Assembly (NCBI GenBank): GCA_963739515.1
Contig: CAVUAO010000002.1
Coordinates: forward strand, 186,001-250,000
Length of the DNA stretch: 64,000 nt
Source of the DNA: JBFYTX01 sp963739515
GTDB taxonomy: Bacteria > Chloroflexota > Dehalococcoidia > Dehalococcoidales > RBG-16-60-22
Reading direction: 5' to 3'
Shown here: in pieces, positions 23,691-31,284 of the stretch
Layout: each line of letters begins with the position of its first letter
How positions within the stretch are numbered: the first letter of the stretch is position 1
Notes under the pieces: generated by a model
Database searches by the model: none
Seen by the model: the letters and a program-made list of their open reading frames with translations, nothing else
Told to the model about the DNA's origin: nothing
Made by a program: the position numbers and the translations under genes

Positions 23691-23831
23691 ATGCAAGCTT
23701 ATTGCGTCAAATGCCGCTCCAAGAAAGATATGGCCAGTGCTAAATCCATCACCATGAAGAACGGCAAACCGGCGACGCAGGGTGTTTGCCCGTCCTGCGG
23801 CACCAAGATGTTCAGAATCGGCAAGAAATAG
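23691..23831 (+). CDS. Small zinc-ribbon protein (DUF5679)
   Basis: A 46-residue protein with two CxxC knuckles: AYCVKCRSKK near the start and VCPSCGTKMF near the end, joined by a basic TMKNGKPATQG stretch, ending in RIGKK. This matches the DUF5679 family of tiny zinc-binding proteins common in Chloroflexota; function is unknown, though the basic character suggests RNA or DNA binding. A perfect AAGGAGGAATC precedes the ATG, and an intrinsic terminator follows, so it is a monocistronic, probably well-expressed gene. Confidence 0.85.
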   Translation: MQAYCVKCRSKKDMASAKSITMKNGKPATQGVCPSCGTKMFRIGKK

Positions 23832-23859
23832 CCGATAGCCTAATGGATTGTAATAGTGA

Positions 23860-23895
23860 GGCTGGATATTTCCGCTAAGGAGTATCCAGCCTTTT
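23860..23895 (+). terminator. Intrinsic terminator after the DUF5679 gene
   Basis: GGCTGGATA (23860-23868) pairs with TATCCAGCC (23883-23891), followed by TTTT. Confidence 0.75.
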
Positions 23896-23915
23896 ACTAT
23901 ATATATAGGTTTAAT

Positions 23916-25196
23916 TTAAGCGGAAGATCCGGTTACGTACTGCTGGACGAGGTCGCCGCTGCCGACCACGTTAAGTTTACGGAAGATTAAAGAGAAACGG
24001 TCCTGGAGCTCCTCCATAATTTCATTCAAAGCGGGCTCAGGTATGTTCCATAGCTCTCTCTTGAAATCGCCGAAGGCCCTCTTGCGTGTTTTATAGAGGA
24101 ACTGCTCTTCCGTTTCTCCGGTCTTTCTCTCTTGGGCATATTGAGAATCCAGGTGGCGGTTCAAAGCGGCGAGCAGCTCGGGGGGAAAGTGGGGGCTGTC
24201 GTAAACGATGTTCTGGAAGCCGGTGGCCAGGTGCACCTCCACCGTGTCCACTTTCGGGAACATATCGAAGGCTTCATCGGGCAGGGTAGAAGCGCCGTGC
24301 TGTACCGCCCCGCCCATGCCGTATTCCGCCCGGGCCGTCCGGGATAGCTCTTTAAGGGTATTGAAATCGATACTGACGCGGGCAATCGAACCGTCCGGGA
24401 GGACGACGCCGCCGTGGGTCGTGCCGGTCTGGACGCTTATTTTGGAAATCCCTTGAAGTTTGCCGATGTGGTGGCGATAGCCGCTCATGAACGCCTTGAG
24501 GTCGCCCGGGGTGCTGTTGCCCTGGCCGATTTCGCCAATCTCCCCGCCGATAGATATCGTCACGCCGGGCGGCTGAATGCCCCGTATGAATAGGGTCAGC
24601 TCCGCCGTCACCTGCGAGTTCTTCGCCTGCTGTATCGATAGGTTCGGGCGGGAAATATCAACGAGCGTTGAGGCGTCAATATCGATATTATAGAAACCGG
24701 CTTGGATGGCGTCCCGTATCAATGCCTTGAGGTCGTTCAACTCTTTTTCCGGGTTTTCGCGGTACACGGCGCGCCGGACCTGGAAATGGTCGCCCTGGAT
24801 AAAGACCGGCCCCTTAAAGCCTTCCCTGATGGCGGCTGCCAGGACGCAGGCGGCGTATTCCCCTGGGCTCTGGCGGGTGTATTCTATCTCCGAGCGGGCA
24901 ATTTCAAAGATAAACGCGCCGACATCGTCTTTCATCGCCCCGCGGAAGACCGCCCGGGCGACCGGATACGTGATGCCGCGGATGTTGATGGCCGGCACCG
25001 TGATGCCGTGATAAGCGTCCCGGCCGGCGGCTTCGTAAAGCCCCTGGATGCTGGCTGGTTTTATGCCGTAGGCGGCTGCCATCTCCCGGATGATGCGCTG
25101 GTGCTCGTCTCTGGTCTGGGGATTCTCACCGAAGATAGCCAGCCCGACCAGGAAATCGATATTGTGCCGGTCTTCCGATTTATCACTTTTTGGCAC
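23916..25196 (-). CDS. Class II fructose-bisphosphate aldolase-family protein
   Basis: A zinc-dependent class II aldolase-fold protein of about 426 residues, longer than the usual 300-350. Metal-binding His candidates are in IQGDHFQVRR, GTTHGGVVLP and GAVQHGASTL. The Asp-rich GFYNIDIDASTL segment and the SIGGEIGEIGQGN loop are typical. The likely reaction is reversible aldol cleavage of fructose 1,6-bisphosphate or a related sugar bisphosphate. Overlap with the phosphofructokinase gene argues for a glycolytic or gluconeogenic role. The GTG at 25196 (VPKSDKSEDRHNID) is preferred; an upstream ATG at 25253 would lie within pfkA. Confidence 0.85.
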   Translation of the reverse strand: MPKSDKSEDRHNIDFLVGLAIFGENPQTRDEHQRIIREMAAAYGIKPASIQGLYEAAGRDAYHGITVPAINIRGITYPVARAVFRGAMKDDVGAFIFEIARSEIEYTRQSPGEYAACVLAAAIREGFKGPVFIQGDHFQVRRAVYRENPEKELNDLKALIRDAIQAGFYNIDIDASTLVDISRPNLSIQQAKNSQVTAELTLFIRGIQPPGVTISIGGEIGEIGQGNSTPGDLKAFMSGYRHHIGKLQGISKISVQTGTTHGGVVLPDGSIARVSIDFNTLKELSRTARAEYGMGGAVQHGASTLPDEAFDMFPKVDTVEVHLATGFQNIVYDSPHFPPELLAALNRHLDSQYAQERKTGETEEQFLYKTRKRAFGDFKRELWNIPEPALNEIMEELQDRFSLIFRKLNVVGSGDLVQQYVTGSSA

Positions 25197-26307
25197 TGTA
25201 TAAAATCGACCTCCGTCCGTTATACCTGTCTGTGTCGTACTGGGTGGGAACATCGACTAGGGAAAGCCGACCGTATATTTTTTCCAGCGGGACGTGGGAA
25301 ATTTTGCCGTTTTTATAACAGACCATGTTGCCGTATTTTTCCCTTACCACAAGGTCGACGGCGGCAATCCCGAAATATCTTCCCATCCGCCGGTCGTAAG
25401 CGCAGGGAGCGCCGCCGCGCTGCAGATGGCTCAGGACGACGCTGCGTGTCTCCAGCTCCGTGCTTTTTTCGATTTCTTTAGCAATAACCTCACCGATGCC
25501 CCCGAGGGCTTTATGTCCGAAGCTGTCCGCCCCCTTTTTCTTCACGGTCTCGCTGCCGCCAGCCGGTTTAGCCCCCTCGGCGGTAATGATAATTTCGTAC
25601 CGCGTGCCGGACCGGCGGCCTTCCGTGACCAGCTCGTTTACGCGGTCGATAGAGAAATCGTGTTCGGGAATCAGGATAATATAGGCGCCGCAGGCCTCGC
25701 CGCCTTCCAGTGCCAGCCAGCCGGCGGTGCGTCCCATCGTCTCGACGACGAAGATTCTTTTGTGCGAGCCGGCGGTCGTCCGCAGGCGGTCGACCTCTTC
25801 CACGATAACGTTCAGCGCGGTCTCGTAACCCAGGGTGTAGTCGGTCTCGGGGAGGTCTTTATCGATGGTTTTGGGGATGCCGATGACGTTAGCGCCTTCC
25901 CGGGCCAGGCGAGTGGCGATAGCCAGCGTGCCGTCGCCGCCGAGGGCGATCACGGCCCCCAGCCCCAGCCTTTCGATGTTCTGGATAACGAGTTTTGAAC
26001 ACTCATTCTTGGGGTCGTAAGGGCTGAAGCGCGAAGTTCCCAGCATCGTGCCGCCGTACCTGTCCCAGGTCCTGACGATATCCGGGTTCAAGGGGATGAT
26101 ATGCCCGGCCGTGTCCCAGGTGGCGGGGTCGACGTCCGTTAAACCTTTCCAGCCGTCACGGATGCCGAAGACTTCGTAGCGGACGCCCCTCTCCCACTCA
26201 AGCCGTTCGTCCATGGCGGTCTTGACCACCCATTTCATAGCGGGGTTCAGACCGGCGCAATCCCCGCCGCCGGTGAGTACCCCGATGCGGATTTTCTTCA
26301 TACTCAT
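25183..26307 (-). CDS. pfkA: 6-phosphofructokinase (ATP or PPi dependent)
   Basis: Phosphorylates fructose 6-phosphate at C1. The 374-residue protein has VLTGGGDCAGLNPAM at the N terminus, GGDGTLAIA near residue 125 and PKTIDKDLPETDYTLG near 145. The Lys of PKTID is typical of pyrophosphate-dependent and group III enzymes, whereas the Gly of GGDG is typical of ATP users, so the phosphoryl donor is undecided. Substrate-contact segments ETMGRTAGWLAL and LSHLQRGG are intact. A consensus promoter puts the transcription start next to the ATG at 26307 (or the second Met, 26301). The stop overlaps the start of the aldolase gene. Confidence 0.92.
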   Translation of the reverse strand: MSMKKIRIGVLTGGGDCAGLNPAMKWVVKTAMDERLEWERGVRYEVFGIRDGWKGLTDVDPATWDTAGHIIPLNPDIVRTWDRYGGTMLGTSRFSPYDPKNECSKLVIQNIERLGLGAVIALGGDGTLAIATRLAREGANVIGIPKTIDKDLPETDYTLGYETALNVIVEEVDRLRTTAGSHKRIFVVETMGRTAGWLALEGGEACGAYIILIPEHDFSIDRVNELVTEGRRSGTRYEIIITAEGAKPAGGSETVKKKGADSFGHKALGGIGEVIAKEIEKSTELETRSVVLSHLQRGGAPCAYDRRMGRYFGIAAVDLVVREKYGNMVCYKNGKISHVPLEKIYGRLSLVDVPTQYDTDRYNGRRSILYSAKK

Positions 26308-26316
26308 TATATTAAG

Positions 26317-26345
26317 ATTATAGGGTTAGTGCGTGGCAGTGTCAA
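26317..26345 (-). promoter_or_regulatory. Consensus sigma-70 promoter of the pfk-aldolase operon
   Basis: On the minus strand TTGACA (26340-26345) and TATAAT (26317-26322) are exactly 17 bases apart. The predicted start of transcription, about 26310, nearly coincides with the ATG at 26307. Confidence 0.8.
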
Positions 26346-26377
26346 AAGGTCATGGCGGTTTTTTCTTAAGAAATTTT

Positions 26378-26406
26378 GCTGGACATATCCTGAAAAAGGG
26401 AGTAAA
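26378..26406 (+). promoter_or_regulatory. Promoter of the SWIM-domain gene
   Basis: TGGACA and TAAAAT (26402-26407 region) are 17 bases apart, giving a leader of about 105 bases that holds a short open frame and a terminator-like hairpin. Confidence 0.5.
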
Positions 26407-26417
26407 ATCAATATGCT

Positions 26418-26468
26418 ATGAATGGGTTGGGAAAAGTAACACACGATTTTCCAGGGAGGCAAAAATAG
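26418..26468 (+). CDS. Candidate leader peptide (16 residues)
   Basis: ATG 26418 opens MNGLGKVTHDFPGRQK and stops with TAG one base before a strong hairpin. It has no clear Shine-Dalgarno sequence. The layout resembles attenuator leader peptides, but no run of a single amino acid is present, so this is tentative. Confidence 0.25.
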   Translation: MNGLGKVTHDFPGRQK

Positions 26469-26500
26469 GAGCACCTGGCTCGGGCGAGCAGGTGCTCTTT
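26469..26500 (+). terminator. Terminator-like hairpin in the leader of the SWIM gene
   Basis: GAGCACCTG (26469-26477) pairs with CAGGTGCTC (26489-26497); an inner CTC/GAG pair extends it; TTTAATT follows. It lies 18 bases before the SWIM-gene ATG, so it may be an attenuator or the end of a short RNA. Confidence 0.55.
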
Positions 26501-26517
26501 AATTAAGGGAGGTAACG

Positions 26518-26784
26518 ATGATGATGCAGTCCAGTCTAATCGGGAAAATCGAAAAAGCCAAGCGGTACGCGCAGGAAAAAGACCGGGTTACCTTCTACGA
26601 ACTGGCGGTCAAGTTTCGCGGCGAAAACAGCGATTATAATACCAGCTATAAAGACGGCAAATGGCACTGCACCTGCAGTTTCTTCTCCAACTGGGGACTG
26701 TGCAGCCATACGATGGCCATGGAAAAAATCCTGGCGGACATGCTTCCTTCGGAAGCGCTCACGAATCCCGAGGCCGTGGGTTAG
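26518..26784 (+). CDS. SWIM zinc-finger protein
   Basis: An 88-residue protein with a SWIM-type zinc site, CxC...CxH, in WHCTCSFFSNWGLCSHTMAM (residues ~44-64). SWIM domains bind DNA or proteins in many contexts, including RecA-family partners. The N terminus (IEKAKRYAQEKDRVTFYELAVKF) precedes the motif. GGGAGGT lies just upstream of the ATG. A terminator-like hairpin in the leader suggests conditional expression. pyrF follows 28 bases later and may be cotranscribed; there is no functional link that I know of. Confidence 0.8.
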   Translation: MMMQSSLIGKIEKAKRYAQEKDRVTFYELAVKFRGENSDYNTSYKDGKWHCTCSFFSNWGLCSHTMAMEKILADMLPSEALTNPEAVG

Positions 26785-26811
26785 TTAACGGTCACGGATT
26801 CTGGGATAGGG

Positions 26812-27630
26812 ATGAATTTCCTCGAAAAGCTGGCAAAGGCCAGCCGGAAAAATAGCAGCCTGCTCTGCGTGGGGCTGGACCCCGACCCGGCCCTGATCCC
26901 GGCAGGCGTTGATATCCTTGATTTCAATAAAGCGATTATCGGTGCCACGGCGGACCTGGTCTGCGCCTATAAGCCGAACATCGCCTTCTACGAGGCGCTG
27001 GGGAGCGCCGGACCCGACGTTCTGAAACGTACGAGAGATTATATACCTGGTGATATCCCGGTCATCATCGATGCCAAGCGCGGCGATATCGGGAACACCG
27101 CCAGGGCTTATGCCAAAAGCCTTTTCGATTACTATGGGTGCGATGCCGCCACGGTCAATCCCTACCTGGGATACGATGCCTTGGAGCCGTTTATTGAATA
27201 CCGCGACCGCGGTATTTTTGTTCTGTGCCGGACTTCCAATAAAGGCGCCGTCGATTTTCAATCGCTGACAATAGAGACGGACGGCGGTCCCAGTATGCTT
27301 TTCGAGGTGGTGGCGGCAAAGGTGAATGAGTGGAATAAATACGGCAACCTGGGACTGGTGGTGGGGGCAACTTACCCCGATGAGTTAATGAAGATTCGGC
27401 AGAGTTATCCGGAAATGCCGCTGTTGATACCCGGGGTGGGGGCGCAGGGAGGGGAACTGGCGCAGGTAGTAAGCTATGGGGCGGACGCCGGCAGGCAGAG
27501 GACGATTATCAATTCCTCGCGGCAGATAATATACGCTTCCAAAGGCAGGGATTTTGCCAGGGCCGCCGGGCACGCCGCCAAAGAGTTAAGAGATAAGATC
27601 AACGAGTACCTGGCAAATCCTATCGGGTGA
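26812..27630 (+). CDS. pyrF: Orotidine 5'-phosphate decarboxylase (type 2)
   Basis: Decarboxylates OMP to UMP, the last step of pyrimidine synthesis. The 272-residue length and the segment IIDAKRGDIGNTARAYA (catalytic Lys and Asp) fit the longer type 2 group. SLLCVGLDPDPALIP marks the N terminus, and VNPYLGYDALEPF and LIPGVGAQGG are further family blocks. It starts 28 bases after the SWIM gene. The next gene (DUF951) begins two bases after its stop. pyrH lies elsewhere in the window (40.0 kb) within the translation gene block. Confidence 0.94.
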   Translation: MNFLEKLAKASRKNSSLLCVGLDPDPALIPAGVDILDFNKAIIGATADLVCAYKPNIAFYEALGSAGPDVLKRTRDYIPGDIPVIIDAKRGDIGNTARAYAKSLFDYYGCDAATVNPYLGYDALEPFIEYRDRGIFVLCRTSNKGAVDFQSLTIETDGGPSMLFEVVAAKVNEWNKYGNLGLVVGATYPDELMKIRQSYPEMPLLIPGVGAQGGELAQVVSYGADAGRQRTIINSSRQIIYASKGRDFARAAGHAAKELRDKINEYLANPIG

Positions 27631-27631
27631 G

Positions 27632-27832
27632 TTGGTGGGAAAGGTGCCGGAGATAAAGCTCGGCGACGTGGTCAGGCTCAGCAAAGTCCACCCCTGCGGC
27701 AGTGATGAGTGGGAGGTGGTGAGGGTTGGGGCGGATATCGGCATCAAATGCCTTAAGTGCGGTCGGCGCGTGCTCCTGGCGAGAAGCACCTTCGAGAGAA
27801 GAGTCAAGAAATACGTCGAGCGGGGGGAATGA
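27632..27832 (+). CDS. DUF951 family protein
   Basis: A 66-residue protein with the DUF951 signature: GDVVRLSKVHPCGSDEWEVVRVGAD followed by IGIKCLKCGRRVLLARSTFERR, quoted here in two pieces. The Cys of HPCG and the CLKCGR pair probably form a zinc site. Function is unknown; the family is common in Firmicutes and Chloroflexota, often near translation or ATPase genes. Start candidates are TTG 27632, GTG 27635 and GTG 27644; none has a strong Shine-Dalgarno sequence. The end is ten bases from the convergent response regulator gene. Confidence 0.82.
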   Translation: MVGKVPEIKLGDVVRLSKVHPCGSDEWEVVRVGADIGIKCLKCGRRVLLARSTFERRVKKYVERGE

Positions 27833-27841
27833 TGGACTGGT

Positions 27842-28261
27842 TTATCCCGAAGCGACGCTTTGCTTAGCCGTTTGAGGTTGTTTCCCGTTTTGACGCAGGA
27901 CTGCCGCGATCGTCCGGGTTAGCGTGTTGGAGCTTAAAGGTTTCGTCAGGTACCTGGCGGCGCCCATACGCAGGGTTTTCTTACGCTGGTTGGACTCGGC
28001 GATGGCGGTGAGGACGATAACCGGTATGGCTAAGGATTCCTGGTGACGTTTGATCTCCCGCAGTACCTCCCAGCCGTCCATGCCCGGCAGGCGCAAATCC
28101 AGGAGCACTAAGGATACGGGGTTCTCACTGAGTAAATTCAGTCCCGTGGCGCCATCGCCGGCTTTAAGTACTTGATAACCTTCCAGTTCCAGCACGCGCG
28201 CCACAAAGTGCTGAATATCAGCTTCGTCTTCAATCACCAGTATGGTTTTTGCTTTGCTCAT
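27842..28261 (-). CDS. Single-domain response regulator
   Basis: A 139-residue CheY-like receiver with no output domain. Acidic residues in VIEDEADIQHF, the phospho-acceptor Asp in LVLLDLRLPGMDGWE (near residue 55), Thr in VIVLTAIAE and Lys in RYLTKPLSS are all present. No histidine kinase is adjacent, so its partner is elsewhere. A polar tail (GKQPQTAKQSVASG) follows the receiver fold. It is convergent with the DUF951 gene; 195 bases separate its start from the tRNA gene. Confidence 0.9.
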   Translation of the reverse strand: MSKAKTILVIEDEADIQHFVARVLELEGYQVLKAGDGATGLNLLSENPVSLVLLDLRLPGMDGWEVLREIKRHQESLAIPVIVLTAIAESNQRKKTLRMGAARYLTKPLSSNTLTRTIAAVLRQNGKQPQTAKQSVASG

Positions 28262-28382
28262 GATAACCTGTCATTCATCCCGATTCCTTCGCCTCAATAA
28301 TACTATTGTACATATAAAGTGTCAATACTGTGCCAAATGACACATTTAACAGCTTATGGTTTTACTAGTTTTTAGTCAATCC

Positions 28383-28412
28383 TTGTCAATATATAAAGCA
28401 TCGTGATATGCT
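28383..28412 (+). promoter_or_regulatory. Candidate promoter of the tRNA-Thr gene
   Basis: TTGTCA (28383-28388) and TATGCT (28407-28412) are 18 bases apart, some 45 bases before the tRNA. Nothing else is apparent in 28262-28456. Confidence 0.5.
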
Positions 28413-28456
28413 ATGATGAAAAGGGGACGGGCGGTGGAGGATAAGGTCGCCAGCCT

Positions 28457-28528
28457 GCCAGCGTAGCTCAGGGGTAGAGCAGCGGTTTCGTAAACCGCTT
28501 GTCGAGGGTTCGATTCCCCCCGCTGGCT
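28457..28528 (+). tRNA. tRNA-Thr (anticodon CGT)
   Basis: A full cloverleaf can be drawn. The seven-base acceptor stem pairs GCCAGCG with CGCTGGC, the D arm is GCTC...GAGC, and the anticodon stem GCGGT/ACCGC holds TTCGTAA, with anticodon CGT at 28489-28491 (reads ACG). The T arm is GAGGG/CCCCC around TTCGATT, with one A-C mismatch. The 3' CCA is not encoded. Confidence 0.95.
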
Positions 28529-28553
28529 GTTATTTTATCTAGAGGAAAAAACA

Positions 28554-29324
28554 ATGAGTGAATCAGGATTCCGTCTCGGTATAGGCAAGTTCAAATGCGT
28601 TGTCGTGAGCGATGGCACGCTGGTCAGCCAGGGCGTGGACAATGAAGAAGTCATGGGGTTAAGCTGCCTGGTGATAAGGTCGGGCGACCAGACGATACTC
28701 ATCGATACCGGATGTGGGAGCGGATTTCAAGCAACCGCCGGGCAGTTAGTTAAAAATTTCGAGGCGGCAGGAATAAAGCGCACAGATATTAATGTGATTA
28801 TTTTCACTCACGGTCATATCGACCATGCCGGCGGCAGCTTCGATTCGCGGGGAAAGCCCGTCTTTCCCAACGCCCGTTACGTGACCTCCGAAAGTGAATT
28901 GAAATACTGGTTGACGCCGCCGGGAAGCAACGAAATCCAGAACATGCTTTTTGCAGTCGCCCGGAAGAACCTGGTGCCTGTCCGGGAAAAGTTCGACCTG
29001 GCGAAAGATAATGCCGAAATACTGCCCGGGATTAATTTTATCGCCGCCCACGGGCATACGCCGGGCAACTCGATGGTAGAAATAACGTCGGGGAAAGAGC
29101 GGCTGCTGTGTATCGGGGACGTCATCCATTCAACGCGGGAATTTATTCATCCCGATTGTTTGGCATCCTTCGACGTGGCGCCGGAGCAAGCCATACCAAC
29201 CAGGGCTAAAATACTGTCCGACGTGGCTGAATCCGGGACGCTCGTTTTTGCCTGTCATTTTGCTTTTCCCGGTCTCGGTCATATCAAGCGGGAAAAAGGA
29301 GTCTTCGCCTGGCAGCCTGTCTAA
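28554..29324 (+). CDS. Metallo-beta-lactamase-fold hydrolase
   Basis: A 256-residue MBL-fold protein with the zinc motif in IIFTHGHIDHAGGS (residues ~82-95), ILIDTGCGSGF before it, and the later ligands in AAHGHTPGNSM and CIGDVIHS. The length and motifs resemble quorum-quenching lactonase-like or glyoxalase-like hydrolases; the substrate cannot be inferred. It starts 25 bases after the tRNA, with AGAGGAAA before the ATG, and its end overlaps the convergent E1-beta gene by four bases. Confidence 0.88.
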   Translation: MSESGFRLGIGKFKCVVVSDGTLVSQGVDNEEVMGLSCLVIRSGDQTILIDTGCGSGFQATAGQLVKNFEAAGIKRTDINVIIFTHGHIDHAGGSFDSRGKPVFPNARYVTSESELKYWLTPPGSNEIQNMLFAVARKNLVPVREKFDLAKDNAEILPGINFIAAHGHTPGNSMVEITSGKERLLCIGDVIHSTREFIHPDCLASFDVAPEQAIPTRAKILSDVAESGTLVFACHFAFPGLGHIKREKGVFAWQPV

Positions 29325-30274
29325 GCCATAACTTCTCTTACGGCCGCTTTGATTTTCTCGCGGTCGGGTAGGGCGTAGCGTTCCATGGGCGGGCTATAAG
29401 GGATGGGCACATCCAGGCCGCAGACCCGCTTCGGCGCGGACTTCAAACGTTTGAAAACCTGCTCGTCTTCCACCACCAGAGCGGTAAGCTCGGCGGCCGC
29501 CCCGGCGGTGATGCAGGCTTCATCGACCACCACCAGACGGCCCGTCTTTGCCACTGAAGCCCTGATTGTTTTTTTATCAAGGGGATTAAGCGTGCGCGGG
29601 TCGATTACCTCCATTGATATCCCTTCCTGTTGCAGCTCTTCGGCTACCGCCAGGGCATCGTGCACCATCTTGGCCAGGGCGACCACGGTTACATCCGTCC
29701 CCGGCCGCCTGATTACCGCCTGGCCAAAAGGAATGAAATATTCTTCCTCCGGTACCTCGCCCTCCATCGCCCCCAGCGCCATATGCTCGAAGGAAATCAC
29801 TGGGTTATTGTCCCGAATGGCGGTCTTTAAAAGCCCCTTGATATCGTAAGGGGTGGCCGGGAGGATAATTTTCAGCCCCGGGACGTTCATATACATCGAA
29901 TAAGGGCTTATCGAATGCTGGGCGGCGAACGACTTGCTGGCGCCCACGGTCATCCGGTAAACGATGGGGAACCGGGTCTGCCCGCCGAACATGTAGGTAA
30001 TCTTGGCGGCCTGGTTGACGAACTGGTCCATCGCCACGAAGCCGAAAGTGGCCATCCTCACGTTGACCACCGGCCGGAACCCGGAACCGGCCAGTCCTAT
30101 CGCCGCCCCGACAAAAGCAGCCTCGGAAATCGGGGTCTGCCTGATTCTGGCTTCGCCGAACTCCTTACGCAGGTCGGGCGGGATATCCGTGGAAAGGTGG
30201 ACGGTCTTGGGGTCGCGGCGGAACTCTTCCATCAACGCTTCGGATGCTGCCTGGTCGTAACTTATCTTTCTCAT
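29321..30274 (-). CDS. 2-oxoacid/acetoin dehydrogenase E1 component, beta subunit
   Basis: The 317-residue beta subunit of a thiamine-diphosphate-dependent alpha2beta2 dehydrogenase. Family blocks are SEAAFVGAAIGLAGSGFRPV, ARxx-type KITYMFGGQTRFPIVYR, PGLKIILPATPYDIKGLL and VIDPRTLNPLDKKTI. The Glu in ISEAAF is the expected thiamine-activating residue. It is downstream of the alpha subunit by 19 bases. There is no E2 (lipoyl acyltransferase) or E3 gene in the window, so the substrate (acetoin, pyruvate or branched-chain oxoacid) is unclear. Confidence 0.9.
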   Translation of the reverse strand: MRKISYDQAASEALMEEFRRDPKTVHLSTDIPPDLRKEFGEARIRQTPISEAAFVGAAIGLAGSGFRPVVNVRMATFGFVAMDQFVNQAAKITYMFGGQTRFPIVYRMTVGASKSFAAQHSISPYSMYMNVPGLKIILPATPYDIKGLLKTAIRDNNPVISFEHMALGAMEGEVPEEEYFIPFGQAVIRRPGTDVTVVALAKMVHDALAVAEELQQEGISMEVIDPRTLNPLDKKTIRASVAKTGRLVVVDEACITAGAAAELTALVVEDEQVFKRLKSAPKRVCGLDVPIPYSPPMERYALPDREKIKAAVREVMA

Positions 30275-30293
30275 GCTTCAAAACCTCTTTCGT

Positions 30294-31262
30294 TCAGGAA
30301 GAAAAAACATCCGCCAGGGTATCTTCGGGGGCGGGGAGAGCACTTGCCAGGGCGAACTTGACCGAATCGTCGATTTTTTTCATGACCTCTGCGTTAATTT
30401 CTTCAAGCAATTGTTTGGTGGCAATGCCCTTTTCCAGCAGCACCCGCTCGAAGCCGGTCACCGGGCATTTTTTCTTCCAGGCTTCCAGCTCCTCGACGGG
30501 GCGGAGGTCGGGCAGGCCGGGCTGCTCGTAATGGCCCCGCCAGCGGTAGGTGATGAACTCCAGGAAGAACGGTCCATTCCCGGCCCTCACTTTCGCTACG
30601 GCCTTCTTCGTCGCCTCGTAAACCGCCACGACATCGTTACCGTCAACGACGACCGACGGGATACCGTAACCGCCGGTAGCCCTCTCCGAGACATGGTCCA
30701 GGCCCGTGGCGACCTTGACCGGGGTATTGACGCCGTAGCCGTTATTTTCACAGGCGAAGATGAGCGGCAGCTGCCATATTTTGGCGAGGTTTAATACCTC
30801 GTGGAACTCGCCTTCGTTGGTCGCGCCGTCGCCGAAGAAGAGCACCACCACTTTATCGCCGCCCTCAAGCTGTGCCGCGGTGGCCGCGCCCGCCGCAATC
30901 GGCAGGCCCCCGGCGACTATGCCGTTGGCGCCCAGCATGCCGATAGCAAAATCGGCGATATGCATCGAGCCGCCTTTGCCTTTGCAGTAGCCGGTCTTGC
31001 GACCGTATATCTCCGCCATCATGCGGTTGAGGTCGGCGCCCTTGGCGATGCAATGACCATGCCCCCGGTGATTGCTGATAATGCGGTCGTCCAGTCTCAG
31101 GTTGGTGCAGACGCCGGTCGCTATCGCTTCCTGACCGATATATGAATGCACGATACCCGGGATAGCCCCGCTGTGGTAATCGATAACGACCCTTTCCTCG
31201 AAGCGCCGGATGGTCAACATGATGCGGTACAAGCGGAGAAGCTCTTTGTTGCTGATTTTCAC
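30294..31262 (-). CDS. 2-oxoacid/acetoin dehydrogenase E1 component, alpha subunit
   Basis: The 322-residue thiamine-binding subunit. The TPP motif runs from FFGDGATNEGEFHE to ACENNGYGVNT (GDG...NN, near residues 160-195). HSYIGQEAIATGVCTNLR, DRIISNHRGHGHCIAKG and GKGGSMHIADF are typical of AcoA/PdhA-like proteins. The start chosen is GTG 31262, giving VKISNKELLRLY with AGGAAGGA upstream. An upstream in-frame ATG at 31358 would overlap the bicupin gene, with no homology. It forms an operon with the bicupin protein before it and E1-beta after it. Confidence 0.9.
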   Translation of the reverse strand: MKISNKELLRLYRIMLTIRRFEERVVIDYHSGAIPGIVHSYIGQEAIATGVCTNLRLDDRIISNHRGHGHCIAKGADLNRMMAEIYGRKTGYCKGKGGSMHIADFAIGMLGANGIVAGGLPIAAGAATAAQLEGGDKVVVLFFGDGATNEGEFHEVLNLAKIWQLPLIFACENNGYGVNTPVKVATGLDHVSERATGGYGIPSVVVDGNDVVAVYEATKKAVAKVRAGNGPFFLEFITYRWRGHYEQPGLPDLRPVEELEAWKKKCPVTGFERVLLEKGIATKQLLEEINAEVMKKIDDSVKFALASALPAPEDTLADVFSS

Positions 31263-31284
31263 TTTGGTTAGTCCTTCCTGAAGA

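Noticed and set aside
28262..28456. Short RNA or riboswitch before the tRNA
   Set aside because: Only promoter-like elements are visible; no stable fold with a known motif.
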